Shown: positions 8,866 through 18,044, counted from the first letter of the stretch. The stretch is 64,000 bases of DNA from Lachnospiraceae bacterium (GCA_910576545.1 CAJTKM010000010.1:1-64000); one strand, 5' to 3'. Made by a program: numbers and translations. The notes: generated by a model not told the origin, from the sequence alone.

Positions 8866-9393
8866 TTACTTTTTTCTTAGATCGTCTAAAATATCTCCCG
8901 AAACACCATAAACTTTTTTCCCATAAGCATATAGCATCTTTTTTTCTTTATTCCAATTTGTAATTACTCGATCTAGTCCAATCAAAAGCATACCTACAAA
9001 CATAAAATTTGTTTCTCCTACCATATACCCCATCTCGTCAGCGACTGTCAAAAATAAATAGAAAAAGAATATGATTGTCCTTTTGGGTATTGAAATTATG
9101 AAATCATTAAATGAAATTAATGCTACAATTAAACTTCTACTAATACCCCTGTTTGCTTTTTTATACATCTTACAATATATTCCGTGACATTTCCCATATA
9201 TCTTATTAGAAGTCACAAGCATTATAAGAAGCACTAAAATAATTGTTGCAATGTTCTCGCCCTGAACAAAATCTTTCACAAAAAAATTTACTATTTGCAA
9301 TGTCATTTGAGGCAATAACATTACAAAATAAACTAACAGTATATAAAATAGTATAGAAAACAAACTTGTCACTATCATTTTCCTTTCCAACAC
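8866..9393 (-). CDS. Hypothetical membrane protein
   Basis: 175 residues, low-GC gene, with about four hydrophobic segments (roughly 9-31, 45-62, 88-118 and 122-140) and a charged C-terminus (NWNKEKKMLYAYGKK). No family recognised. Codon use is more AT-rich than the neighbouring ICE genes, suggesting a different origin. It stands alone between a dead transposase and a short remnant. Confidence 0.6.
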   Translation of the reverse strand: MLERKMIVTSLFSILFYILLVYFVMLLPQMTLQIVNFFVKDFVQGENIATIILVLLIMLVTSNKIYGKCHGIYCKMYKKANRGISRSLIVALISFNDFIISIPKRTIIFFFYLFLTVADEMGYMVGETNFMFVGMLLIGLDRVITNWNKEKKMLYAYGKKVYGVSGDILDDLRKK

Positions 9394-9485
9394 TCACTAT
9401 ATCTAATACTCCTAATTCCATTACTTATTTGTTAATTCAAGCCAATGAAAACCACCTATTCCCTATGTTCTAAGTTACTCTCCAT

Positions 9486-9584
9486 TCACTTGCTAAAAAT
9501 ATCATCTATAAACCAGTCCAGATAATCCCTGCGCCTACTTTCCGTTATTTCCATTGTATTCAAATAAGCCACCGCCTTCTCCTT
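9486..9584 (-). pseudogene. Short C-terminal gene remnant
   Basis: A minus-strand frame of 32 codons contains YLNTMEITESRRRDYLDW and ends DDIFSK. It has no plausible start and its upstream part is out of frame. It reads like the tail of a small helical protein that I cannot identify. Confidence 0.35.
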
Positions 9585-9760
9585 TCTCCGTTTCCTTATC
9601 TCTTATCTTGTTTTTATATTATCATAAATTCGTATTGTTATCAAGCCGCCCATCCCGTTAGTTTTCCGGCATTCCATCAAATCGGGAAATCGTGCCACCC
9701 TTCCCGTATTGATGGACAACAAATCATTCGTTATAATGGAAAAGAAGGGAGCGAGCACTT

Positions 9761-10075
9761 ATGGAAGTAAAAGGCAAAAAAGGAACTCCTCGAAGGTATG
9801 ATGATGCTTTCAAGGAAGGGGCGGTCCGCCTTGTTACAGAGCAGGGACGTCCGTCAAAGGAAGTGGCACAGGAACTGGGAATTTGTACGGATACCCTGCG
9901 CAGCTGGCTGAAGGCAGCTGGTTTCAATGCGGGGCAGACTGACCGTCAAAACCGCGACGCCCAACGCGCAAAGGAATTGGAAGCGGAGGTACGTGCCCTG
10001 CGCAGGCAGATTGCAGAAAAAAATGAGGTCATAGACGTCTTAAAAAAATCCGTCGGCATCCTGTCGAAGCCATAG
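9761..10075 (+). CDS. IS3-family transposase OrfA
   Basis: 104-residue protein with an N-terminal helix-turn-helix (YDDAFKEGAVRLVTEQG, then LGICTDTLRSWLK) and a leucine-zipper-like C-terminal helix (KELEAEVRALRRQIAEKNE). It binds the IS ends. Near its end lies a run of seven A residues (TTAAAAAAATCC, around 10038-10048), a typical slippery site; a -1 shift there would fuse OrfA to OrfB and make the active transposase. Confidence 0.92.
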   Translation: MEVKGKKGTPRRYDDAFKEGAVRLVTEQGRPSKEVAQELGICTDTLRSWLKAAGFNAGQTDRQNRDAQRAKELEAEVRALRRQIAEKNEVIDVLKKSVGILSKP

Positions 10076-10119
10076 AAGAAATTTACCGGTTTATCCAATC
10101 CGAGTGCAAGGGAGTTTCT

Positions 10120-10938
10120 GTGGCATGGCTCTGCCGTATTCTCGAAATCTCCCGAAGCGGCTATTATGCATGGCTTAACCGCGGCGTCAGCCGCCGCAAA
10201 CAGCGCAATCAGGAGCTGGCGAGGGAACTTGTACGCCTGCATGAAAAGTATCCCGCAATGGGGCTGGACAGCCTTTATCATCTGCTAAAACCAGCATTCC
10301 ACTGCTCACGCAAGCGCGTCCACAGGCTGATGAAAGAACTGGGTATCCATTCCCTGCGTAAAAAAGCCTACAAAGCCACGACGAATTCCAGGCACGGCTG
10401 TCCCATTGCCCCAAACCTGCTCCAGCGGCAGTTCTCCTTTCCCATGCCAAACCAGGCATGGTGCGGGGATATCACTTATATCCCAACAGCAGAAGGCTGG
10501 CTGTATCTGGCGGTTGTGAAGGATCTATGCACAAAAAAAGTAGCTGGCTATGCATTTTCCGACCACATCAATACCCAGCTGGTAATTGACGCATTGGATA
10601 TGGCCGTGCATCGGGAACGCCCGGGAAAAGGGCTTATTTTCCATAGCGACAGGGGCGTCCAGTATGCTTCTTCCGATTACCGGAAGCATCTGAAAAAGCT
10701 GCATATGCTCCAGAGCATGTCCCGGAAGGGCGATCCTTATGATAATGCAGCTGCCGAAAGCTTTTTCAGCTGCTTGAAATGTGAACGGGTTCACCTGCGG
10801 CATTATGCTACCCGCAAGGAGGCGCAGGCGGATATTTTCCTGTATATCGAAGCGTACTATAATTCCCTGCGGCCGCATTCCACCATTGGCTGGCTATCCC
10901 CATGCACTTATGAGCGGAAATTTGTTTCAGCCGCATGA
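10120..10938 (+). CDS. IS3-family transposase OrfB (DDE integrase domain)
   Basis: 272-residue catalytic part of the transposase. The HTH_21 region (LHEKYPAMGLDSLYHLL) precedes an rve core with the three acidic residues in WCGDITYIPT, FHSDRGVQYAS and NAAAESFFSCL. The listed GTG start is formal: the frame is open upstream through the slippery run in orfA, so synthesis probably occurs as an OrfAB fusion. All motifs are intact, so the element may still move. Confidence 0.92.
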   Translation: MAWLCRILEISRSGYYAWLNRGVSRRKQRNQELARELVRLHEKYPAMGLDSLYHLLKPAFHCSRKRVHRLMKELGIHSLRKKAYKATTNSRHGCPIAPNLLQRQFSFPMPNQAWCGDITYIPTAEGWLYLAVVKDLCTKKVAGYAFSDHINTQLVIDALDMAVHRERPGKGLIFHSDRGVQYASSDYRKHLKKLHMLQSMSRKGDPYDNAAAESFFSCLKCERVHLRHYATRKEAQADIFLYIEAYYNSLRPHSTIGWLSPCTYERKFVSAA

Positions 10939-11014
10939 AGCTGCTGTTTTTGTAGACAGGTTTTTATTCGGTTTTTTGTGGAGTATTTCTGTCCACTTTT
11001 TGGGGAAGGGCTCA

Positions 11015-11155
11015 ATCGAAAATATTTCTGATAACCACATCATCGCTCCCGCTTTTCCCATCATCGGCAGACGATGCCCTGCAGTAATATCCTTCCAGCC
11101 ATTCCCCGTTGTTTTTCTTTCTTGCCCGGAACAGCCCTAATCCTTCACTTTTCAT
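11015..11155 (-). pseudogene. YopX-like small protein gene interrupted by IS copy 1
   Basis: ATG 11155 follows a strong GGAGGG site and encodes GLGLFRARKKNNGEWLEGYY, close to the YopX family N-terminus (LFRGKxxDNGEWxEGY). After 47 codons the frame meets the right end of the insertion sequence. Joining the sequence left of the IS gives only three more codons and a stop, so the gene was damaged before or by the insertion. It is the last gene after the recombinase module. Confidence 0.6.
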
Positions 11156-11172
11156 TTCGTTCCCTCCAATTT

Positions 11173-12801
11173 TCAATCCTCTGTTTCCAGAAACCCATTC
11201 TCTACCAATCCCGACTTGAACACCACTTCAATCCTTCTGGCGTTTCTGGCAATAATCTTCTCTATAAGCTGCCCGACCAGTACAGGGTCAAACGCTATTT
11301 CGTTTCTGTCCATGCTTTTGATTTTCTCCCTGATCTCAGAGGGTACCGGCAGTTTCCGGACATTTGCCTCTGAGATTTTTTTCTGTTTCAGCTTCTGGAT
11401 TTCACCGCCCAGCGTCCGGTATTTTTCCAGAAATGCTCCATCATTGAAATCAGGGGTTTCCTTTACCATCTGGAGCATTTCTCTTTCCAAACCGGCAATC
11501 TTCTCGTCTATTTCATTGTTTTCGCTCTGTATGCTGTCCGCGTACTGTCCAATCACCAGTATAACATTATTTTGCATGACGCTGCCAAATTCCGAATCCC
11601 TTACTACGTTACTGACTGTCCGCATGACTGCCCTCTGGAGGGCTTCTTCGTCCAGTGTCGGGGAGTTTTTGCAATACTCCGTGCCATGCTCCACCCTGTT
11701 GCTGCACCGCCAGACAATGCGTTTTACGCCGTTCCTAGTCCATGTGATCCTCCGGTACGGCTGCCCGCATTCCCCGCAGACAAGCAGGTTGGAGAGTATG
11801 TATTTCGAGGAATAGCCCTTCTTCTTTTCCTTCGTGCGCCTTGTAACGGCCGGTTTGCGTCGTTCCGCCCTACGCTGCTTCTCACGTTGTACCGCGTAAT
11901 AAATTTCCTTTGCGACGATTCCTTCGTGGTTGTCCGTGATATAATACTGACGCATCTCGCCGTTGTTTTTCTTCCTTGTTTTCGTCAGAAAATCCGCAGT
12001 ATAGCTTTTTTGCAGAAGCGCGTCGCCCATGTATTTTTCGTTAGAGAGCATCTTGCTGATGGTTCCTTCATTCCAGATTTTTCGCCCCGTTACCGTCAGG
12101 ATTCCTTCCTTCTCCAGATGCCGTTTGATACCCGCAATGCTTGTCCCCTCCAGATACATCCGGAATATCAGCCGCACCGTTTCCGCTTCCTCCGGCACAA
12201 TGGCCAGTTCCCCGTCCTTCCCTTTGGTATACCCCATAAAACGGTTATGGTTCAGCATGATCGTCCCGTTTTCAAACTTCCTGATGATGCCCCACCTTGT
12301 GTTCTCGCTCAGGTTAAAACTTTCTTCCTGCGCCAGCCCGCTGAGTACCGTGATAATCATCTCTCCATTGTCAGCATGCGTATCTATATGCTCCTTTTCG
12401 AAAAACACGGTAACCCCCTTCTTGCGGAGTATCCGGAGGGTGTTCAGCGTGTCCACTGTGTTCCGCGCGAACCGGCTGATGGATTTCGTTAGGATCATAT
12501 CTATCTTCCCGGCTTCGCAGTCCTGCAGGAGACGATTGAATTCATCGCGTTTCTTCATGTCTGTGCCGCTGATTCCGTCATCGGCATAGATGCCCGCCAG
12601 CTTCCAGTTCGGGTTGTTTGTGATTTTTTCTGTATAATAATTTTTCTGTGCTTCGAAGCTGGATTCCTGCTGTTCCAGCTGTGTGCTGACACGGCAGTAT
12701 GCAGCCACCCTCAGTATTTTCTGTTCTGCATCTACTTTCTTTCCATGCTCCATTTTCCCCGGAATGATGGACACGTTCTTTTTCGTTTTTGTTTTTACCA
12801 T
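11173..12801 (-). CDS. Large serine recombinase (third gene of module)
   Basis: 542-residue recombinase. The resolvase domain (about 30-180) starts AAYCRVSTQ (nucleophile Ser39) and includes DDGISGTDMKKR and TKSISRFARNTVDTL. A recombinase domain, a zinc ribbon (CGECGQPY, then CSNRVEHGTEYC) and a coiled coil follow. ATG 12801 is taken because GGAGG stands before it; a longer frame upstream is formed by the intergenic hairpin repeat and is not coding. With the genes at 12983 and 13846 it forms the likely integration/excision module of the main ICE. Confidence 0.93.
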   Translation of the reverse strand: MVKTKTKKNVSIIPGKMEHGKKVDAEQKILRVAAYCRVSTQLEQQESSFEAQKNYYTEKITNNPNWKLAGIYADDGISGTDMKKRDEFNRLLQDCEAGKIDMILTKSISRFARNTVDTLNTLRILRKKGVTVFFEKEHIDTHADNGEMIITVLSGLAQEESFNLSENTRWGIIRKFENGTIMLNHNRFMGYTKGKDGELAIVPEEAETVRLIFRMYLEGTSIAGIKRHLEKEGILTVTGRKIWNEGTISKMLSNEKYMGDALLQKSYTADFLTKTRKKNNGEMRQYYITDNHEGIVAKEIYYAVQREKQRRAERRKPAVTRRTKEKKKGYSSKYILSNLLVCGECGQPYRRITWTRNGVKRIVWRCSNRVEHGTEYCKNSPTLDEEALQRAVMRTVSNVVRDSEFGSVMQNNVILVIGQYADSIQSENNEIDEKIAGLEREMLQMVKETPDFNDGAFLEKYRTLGGEIQKLKQKKISEANVRKLPVPSEIREKIKSMDRNEIAFDPVLVGQLIEKIIARNARRIEVVFKSGLVENGFLETED

Positions 12802-12982
12802 ATCGAATTCCTCCTTCTTTTTTAAGACCTTGGGACTCCGTCCCAAACCCTGCAAGGGACTTCGCCCCTTGACCCCATCTGCCGCCGCGGCAGCGGGCTG
12901 AAAGCCCGCTACACATGCGGCGGAAAATCGGGGTCTGGGGCATGATGCCCCAGCGGGGTGGTGGGGCGGCGCCCCACGGTCT
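12802..12982. repeat. Modular hairpin repeat, copy 1
   Basis: Intergenic multi-hairpin unit. It begins CTTGGGACTCCGTCCCAA, continues with AAGGGACTTCGCCCCTTG, an AGCGGGCTGAAAGCCCGCT stem and CTGGGGCATGATGCCCCAG, and ends with a GGGGCGGCGCCCC stem followed by CGGTCTT. It separates the non-catalytic recombinase from the following recombinase gene. Confidence 0.85.
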
Positions 12983-13849
12983 TTACACATTCCGAATTTT
13001 CTGCCCGTTTGTCAGTTCAAAGTCCAATCCTGTCTTTGTAACGATGATTTTCCGTACAATCCTTTTGAAATTTTCCGGCTGGAACACTGCGGTTCTGCCT
13101 GTGGCAGCTGCCGTCCTTATGATGGTCGCATCTTCCACGCCCCTGCTTTGCGCGTATTCCTCCGCCGCAATGCGGAAGATGACGTCCGCAATGCTCCAAT
13201 CTTCGTAACAGTCCGCATTCTCCAGCATTTCCCCATATTTGCTTTTCCATATTTCCAGTTTCTTTGGATTACACTCCACCGGCTGTTTTACCTTAATTTC
13301 CCCATCGAAAATCCTGTTTTGCAGACGGATATATGCCTTTTGAATTTCAGCGTCTGTAATGTTGCGGCTGTCTTTGCAGGGTTCACCGTTTTCTTTGCAT
13401 CCCTTTGTATAATGCAGGTTGCAATTCCAGAAGTATCTCTCCCTGTTGTGGAGCCGCCAGTATTTCCTGCCGCACTCCCCGCAGAACACCATACCGTTAT
13501 AGACCGGTTTTTCGCGTTCTGCTTTTGCCGTGCGCCCCAGCTTTTTGCTGATCTCCTGCCGTCTAGCCTGTACCTGCTCAAACATTTCTTTGGAAATGAT
13601 TGCGGGGTACTGGTTTTCCCCGGCATATCTGTTGTTCTCCAGCACATTTCCAACCGCACCATGTACCCACAGCTCTCCGTTTGGCGATGGGATTCCGGCT
13701 TCGTTCAGTTCCTGCATGACCTGCCGGATACTGTTCCCTTCCAGATAGGATTCAAAAATTTTCAGTACAATTTCCCTCTGGTTTTCATCTATCCGGATTT
13801 CCCCGTCCCTGATTTTATATCCATATGTAATGCGGTTTCGCATCTTCAA
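12983..13849 (-). CDS. Recombinase-domain protein without catalytic domain
   Basis: 288 residues containing only the recombinase domain (IRQVMQELNEAGIPSPNGE), a zinc ribbon (CGECGRKYWRLHNRE, then cysteines in NLHYTKGC and GEPC) and a C-terminal segment. The resolvase catalytic domain is absent. Its ATG overlaps the stop of the preceding recombinase by 4 bases (ATGA), implying coupled translation, so this looks like a designed short protein and not a broken gene. It probably acts as a DNA-binding partner or directionality subunit of the two full-length recombinases. Confidence 0.8.
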   Translation of the reverse strand: MKMRNRITYGYKIRDGEIRIDENQREIVLKIFESYLEGNSIRQVMQELNEAGIPSPNGELWVHGAVGNVLENNRYAGENQYPAIISKEMFEQVQARRQEISKKLGRTAKAEREKPVYNGMVFCGECGRKYWRLHNRERYFWNCNLHYTKGCKENGEPCKDSRNITDAEIQKAYIRLQNRIFDGEIKVKQPVECNPKKLEIWKSKYGEMLENADCYEDWSIADVIFRIAAEEYAQSRGVEDATIIRTAAATGRTAVFQPENFKRIVRKIIVTKTGLDFELTNGQKIRNV

Positions 13850-15399
13850 ACCTCCCCAATTTTCTCCTTTAGGTGCAGCCCGTTATTCAGGCGGAATTCT
13901 ACTTCCGACTGATTGTTTACAATAACCTTCTCTACGATTTCCGTGAACAATGTTTCGTCAAACTCTCCCGAAAGGGTTCCACTGTGTTTCAGAGATGCAA
14001 TCATTTCCATTGTTTTTTCTGCCTGTTCCTGCATTCCCGTCCCGCTGTCGAGAAGATCCAGGGCCTTTTCCAGCTTCTCGCGTTCCGCCCTGATCCGGTT
14101 TTTTTCAGGGATATAAAAAGCAGGATCAAGGTACCCGTCCCCCAGCATCCGGGTGAGTGCCTGCTCCTGCTTTTCCAACTGCTCTATTTCCCTTAAAATT
14201 TCTTTTCCGTTTCCAGACTGCCGCAGGGCGGCGTCCGCTTCTTCCAGCCTTCTGCACAAATCCTCCAATATATTTTCGTTACATTTCAATCGGCCGCACA
14301 GCCGGACGAACGCCTGCTGAATCTCTCTTTCCCGCACCTTCCCGCCAAGGGGCTGGCCGCAGGATTTCTCTTTGATATGGTTCCCGCACAGCCAGAAAAC
14401 CTCACCGGAGGTAACCCTGCGGCGGAATACGCCGTCGCAGTCCCCGCAGACGATTTTCCCGCTGAACAGGTATCTCTGCCCGTTCGACAGGTTTTCACTC
14501 CGGCTGCCCATGATCCTCTGTGCCGCTTCAAAATCCTCCTTTGATATGATGGCTTCATGGTTGTTTTCAATGAAATACATCTGCAGTTCGCCGTTGTTCT
14601 TTTTCTTCTGTTTTTCCGGCAGATCCGTTGTGAATGTCTTTTGTGACAGGAGATCTCCGGTGTAGATTTCATTCTTCAGGATATAACGGACTGCGCCGTC
14701 TTTGAACGGGATTCCGCGTTTGCCTTTCAGCCCTTTTTCGTTGAGCAGTCCGGCAATCGCACTGGTTCCCATGCCATTAAGGTAACTTTTGAATATCAGC
14801 CTGACAGTTTCCGCCTCTGTTTCGTTGACGGCTAATTCTCCCGCTTCATCATAATCATATCCCAGTGCAGTAAACTGCCGGAATGCCCCGTTCTGGAAAC
14901 GCCGCTGGATGCTCCATTTCAGGTTGGAGGATACCGCTTCTGCTTCAGACTGGGCGATGGAACTGAGAAGCGTCAGCATCATTTCGCCTTTTGCGCTCAG
15001 CGTGCTGATGCATTCTTTCTCAAAATACACCGCTATGCCAAGGCTTTTCAGCCATCTGACTACGCTGATAAATTCTACCGTATTTCTTGAAAACCGCGAG
15101 ATGGATTTTGTGACGATGACGTCGATCCTGCCTTTTCCGCAGTCCGTGAGCATTTTCTGGAATCCAGCCCTGTTCTTCATCTGCGTGCCGCTGATGCCCC
15201 TGTCGGAGTAGATCCCCGCAAGCGTCCAGTCCGGTTTCCTGCCGATATATGCTTCGTAATACCGCAGCTGGCTTTCATAGGAACTTTTCTGTTCCTCCAT
15301 GCTTGTGCTGACACGGCAGTATGCCGCCGCCCGGAGCATTCTGCTTTGTTGCGCCGTTTCCCTGTTTGCGGGCAGGATTTCAATCTTTTTTCCTCCCAT
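13846..15399 (-). CDS. Large serine recombinase (first gene of module)
   Basis: 517-residue recombinase. Resolvase domain with AAAYCRVSTSMEEQ (nucleophile Ser31), DRGISGTQMKNR and TKSISRFSRNTVEF; recombinase domain; zinc ribbon (CGDCDGVF, then CGNHIKEKSCG); coiled coil rich in Glu and Lys (about 385-470). It leads a tightly packed operon with the non-catalytic protein (4-base overlap) and the third recombinase. RBS AGGGAGG-like sequence precedes the ATG. Confidence 0.93.
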   Translation of the reverse strand: MGGKKIEILPANRETAQQSRMLRAAAYCRVSTSMEEQKSSYESQLRYYEAYIGRKPDWTLAGIYSDRGISGTQMKNRAGFQKMLTDCGKGRIDVIVTKSISRFSRNTVEFISVVRWLKSLGIAVYFEKECISTLSAKGEMMLTLLSSIAQSEAEAVSSNLKWSIQRRFQNGAFRQFTALGYDYDEAGELAVNETEAETVRLIFKSYLNGMGTSAIAGLLNEKGLKGKRGIPFKDGAVRYILKNEIYTGDLLSQKTFTTDLPEKQKKKNNGELQMYFIENNHEAIISKEDFEAAQRIMGSRSENLSNGQRYLFSGKIVCGDCDGVFRRRVTSGEVFWLCGNHIKEKSCGQPLGGKVREREIQQAFVRLCGRLKCNENILEDLCRRLEEADAALRQSGNGKEILREIEQLEKQEQALTRMLGDGYLDPAFYIPEKNRIRAEREKLEKALDLLDSGTGMQEQAEKTMEMIASLKHSGTLSGEFDETLFTEIVEKVIVNNQSEVEFRLNNGLHLKEKIGEV

Positions 15400-15454
15400 G
15401 CTTTTCCCTCCTTCAGTACGGACGATACCAGAAATTTATGCACACATCCAGCAG

Positions 15455-15616
15455 TTAATCGTATAACTGTTCCAAAAGCGGTGGGAAAGATTCCCGGTTC
15501 AACATATCGATCTGTTTTGCCTGTTCCTCTGTGATCAGGCCAAATTGCAGCAGCCTTTTCAGCACTAACACCGATCTCCTGTAATTGATTTCGTTCCTTA
15601 CCTGTGTGTCTGTCAT
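15455..15616 (-). CDS. SHOCT-like small protein
   Basis: 53-residue protein starting at ATG 15616 after GGGAGGAA. The helix LKRLLQFGLITEEQAKQID resembles the SHOCT short C-terminal domain, and small proteins like this commonly precede serine-recombinase modules in Clostridia elements. It is about 55 bases upstream of the first recombinase and in the same orientation, so it is probably co-transcribed. Its role is unknown. Confidence 0.7.
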   Translation of the reverse strand: MTDTQVRNEINYRRSVLVLKRLLQFGLITEEQAKQIDMLNRESFPPLLEQLYD

Positions 15617-16193
15617 ATAATGTTCCTCCCGATTTTATTTATTATTTTTGTATTTATATGTGTTTTTATGGCTTTCTCCTTCCATTTGGAAAATAGAACG
15701 GGAAAACCATAAAAGTGGGGGAGGGCGTATCCAAAACAGGAACGCCCTGTCTCCACAGTTCCTATCTGCCGTATTCGACACTACTTCCTCGGCAATGGGC
15801 AGCAATCAGGACAGCGTATGGCTTACGCTCACAGGCATCTCACCTCCCCCTTCGTGCGGGCCGCCGTCCTTGCGATGTCTAGGACTCGGCGGGCGTATCA
15901 TTATGGCTCTGCACAGGTCATCGCAATGCGTCCTGCCAAGACGCACAGCCGACAGTTTTCCCGCTCCGATCCTGCTGCAGCCTGCCGGGACATTCCAAAA
16001 AGTGATTTTATATTCCCCGCTGCGGCGATCCTCATGGCGCACTGCCGGCTCTGCTTTCCGTTTCCGGCTGTACAGAGTAAAGTATCCTGATTGCTGGATA
16101 TGAAATTTTCAAGGTTCAAAAAGGGAAATAAAATAACCCCTCACTTTTAATCCAAAAAGAGAGGGGTTTTTACAACCTCTTTTGAAAAAAATT
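15617..16193. other. Gene-free, GC-rich island
   Basis: About 580 bases without a convincing gene. The part from 15740 to 16060 is much more GC-rich than its AT-rich surroundings and has several short frames on both strands, none with a family resemblance or good start. Read on the minus strand it holds several self-complementary runs, so a structured RNA or leader is possible. The right part, near 16125-16175, contains CCCCTC and GAGGGG arms that may end the sigma-factor transcript. Confidence 0.4.
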
Positions 16194-16610
16194 TTAATTT
16201 TTTTCAAAAATCTTTTTTAGTTTTGCAAAAAGCCGGCGTTTTGCTTTGCTTACAGCCTGTTGAGATATCCCAATTATTTCAGAAATCTCCTGCTCTGTTT
16301 TGCCCATAGCAATAAGGCGGCATATGTGATATTTATTATCAATCCTATCTATGTATTTCCAAAAATCTTCCCTATCAAGCCTTTTCAATGCTTCGTTTTC
16401 AGTATCAAAATTTACATCTGGAATATACTCTGCACCGTTTGTTCTTTCCGAATCCCATGCATCATAATACAAAAGATCATGCCTGTAATCCCGTTCTGTT
16501 TGATAGGCTGCCTTCCTCTGCATTGAGTAATAGGCTTCATAGACCTCCTTTGTTACCTCTATTCTCTCCGATTTCAAACGGATATAATATTTTTTATCCT
16601 CAGTATCCAT
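16194..16610 (-). CDS. Sigma-70-like factor of a conjugative element
   Basis: 138-residue protein with a C-terminal sigma region 4 helix-turn-helix (MGKTEQEISEIIGISQQAVSKAKRR). The N-terminal part (EDKKYYIRLKSERIEVTKEVYEAYYS) is typical of the short sigma-like regulators found in Tn916- and Tn1549-type ICEs. It probably directs or adjusts transcription of ICE genes. ATG 16610 is 5 bases after GGAGG; the upstream TTG at 16622 overlaps that site and is not used. Confidence 0.85.
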   Translation of the reverse strand: MDTEDKKYYIRLKSERIEVTKEVYEAYYSMQRKAAYQTERDYRHDLLYYDAWDSERTNGAEYIPDVNFDTENEALKRLDREDFWKYIDRIDNKYHICRLIAMGKTEQEISEIIGISQQAVSKAKRRLFAKLKKIFEKN

Positions 16611-16621
16611 AAAATCCTCCA

Positions 16622-16658
16622 ATCCAAATTTGTAGTTTCAAAACCAACAAATTTGGAT
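16622..16658. promoter_or_regulatory. Perfect 12-bp inverted repeat before the sigma-like gene
   Basis: ATCCAAATTTGT (16622-16633) and ACAAATTTGGAT (16647-16658) form a perfect inverted repeat with a 13-base spacer, ending directly beside the ribosome binding site of the sigma-like gene. It could be an operator or an RNA hairpin in the leader. Confidence 0.6.
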
Positions 16659-16692
16659 CAGAGGCGGTGCCCTGCATCTTTTGGAATATAAA

Positions 16693-16722
16693 AAAAGACG
16701 TGCCATAAAAAACGGCACATCT
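16693..16722 (-). terminator. Weak candidate terminator (minus)
   Basis: On the minus strand GTGCC and GGCAC pair around an AT-rich loop and are followed by GTCTTTTTTT. The stem is short, so termination is possible but uncertain. Confidence 0.4.
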
Positions 16723-16995
16723 AAAATATACTTGCAGATATTCTTTTGTAATTCTATGAGTATAAAGTATTTTCGTTCAAACTTTATTCCGGGCGGGATA
16801 TGGATTATGAATCTTTTCAACTACTTATCCCGACGATATTTCCTCTTTCGAATAATTGCATATTGCCAGATTAAATGATAAATTCATTATTATTTTTCCC
16901 TTAAAGTCCATACCTCTTTTGTATTGTAATAACCATGTACTTATAATGTTTGAAAAATAACAGGGGGATTGGGAACTAATAAAATTCTATTTTCG

Positions 16996-17284
16996 CAAGC
17001 CAGCCCTGGGCAAGCCACCCCAGAATCCGGCACTGTCCCGCCATGCAAAGAAACAGGAATATCAGGGCTGCTGCGACCGCAACATCGTAGAGGGTACGTT
17101 CGGGACGGTCAAGACTGCTTATGGCCTGAGCCGAGTCATGGCGCATCTGCCGGAAACCGCATTCTGTGTGATTGGCGTTGCCCTGCTGCTCCTCAATCTC
17201 ACCAGATCGCTGAGACTGACTCTTGCCTTGTTTTTCTCCTTGCTTGTATTTGCTTGTTTGCTGAGGTTGCGGAGTAGGGCCTAA
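16996..17284 (+). pseudogene. C-terminal fragment of an IS1182-type transposase
   Basis: An open plus-strand frame ending at TAA 17282-17284 carries the C-terminal signature of IS1182-like DDE transposases: GKPPQNP, then IVEGTFGTVKTAYGLSRVMA, then a hydrophobic helix (VIGVALLLLNL). The front two-thirds of the gene are missing. Only this scar of the element remains. Confidence 0.75.
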
Positions 17285-17431
17285 GTAGTTATATCTTGAA
17301 TATACGCATTAGTATATCATGACACTTCTTCGGTATGTATACTTTGGAATGCTTAAAAACAATGATTACACTGTTAATTTGATATTTCGCCACAGATCTG
17401 TTCCACTAAATAAATGAGAAAAATGTACTTC

Positions 17432-17872
17432 TCATTGAATTTCTAATTGTATATCTCCACAATAGTAATCGCCAACAACAATAATTGAGAATTTGCTATT
17501 TTCCAAAGTTATTTGAATTTCTTCTTTATCTGTTTCCAATAAAACCTCGTTATTTTCTTTGTCAATAATTATTATTTTTGCTTTCCCTAAAAACCCATTT
17601 TTCCTAAGTACAATGTCCTTTGGCTCATTTATATTTTCGTCAAAAATAACTTTAGTTCCACCTAATAACATATAAGAAAATGTTTTTATATTCCCACCTT
17701 CTTTATAAGAGAAAAAGAGGAACTCATTATCATTATTTTTTAAGGTGACTTCATCTGCTTCTAAGAAATAATATTGGCTTTTATCAATAATATCAATAGC
17801 ACCCGAAGCAACAAGAGGAAATGCCATAACGAAGCCACATAACGTAACTATTATTAGGAATTTATTTTTCAT
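17432..17872 (-). CDS. Secreted hypothetical protein
   Basis: 146 residues. The first 25 form a signal peptide (MKNKFLIIVTLCGFVMAFPL, cleavage likely near ASGA). The rest is predicted beta-rich, alternating short hydrophobic and acidic stretches (KIIIIDKENNEVLLE), without cysteine pairs apart from one near the end. No family recognised. AT-rich, like its neighbour at 18045, and in the same orientation 172 bases downstream. Confidence 0.65.
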   Translation of the reverse strand: MKNKFLIIVTLCGFVMAFPLVASGAIDIIDKSQYYFLEADEVTLKNNDNEFLFFSYKEGGNIKTFSYMLLGGTKVIFDENINEPKDIVLRKNGFLGKAKIIIIDKENNEVLLETDKEEIQITLENSKFSIIVVGDYYCGDIQLEIQ

Positions 17873-18044
17873 GATATATCACCATTCTTGCGTATTAAAA
17901 TTTCTCGTTCTGCTAATTGACTAGATTCTCTGCTATAGTTTACAAGCTATTGCTCAGTGGAATGCTATGAATTCACTTAACAATAGCCTTGTAAACTAAA
18001 TCTTAATTTTATGGCTTTTTCATTTTGTGCAATTTACTATACTT

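Larger units (their letters stand above)
9693..11014 (+). mobile_element. IS3-family insertion sequence, copy 1
   Basis: A 1322-bp element with imperfect terminal inverted repeats: the left end begins TGCCACCCTTCCC and the right end, read inward, begins TGAGCCCTTCCCC. It carries orfA and orfB in the usual overlapping arrangement. The sequence ATCG at 9689-9692 and 11015-11018 is a likely target duplication. A near-identical copy of equal length lies at 26689-28010 in the same orientation. This copy disrupts a small YopX-like frame on the minus strand. Confidence 0.93.

Noticed and set aside
15648-16119. Several ORFs of 70-150 codons on both strands in the GC-rich island
   Set aside because: They overlap each other, lack RBS and family features, and arise from the GC-rich composition.
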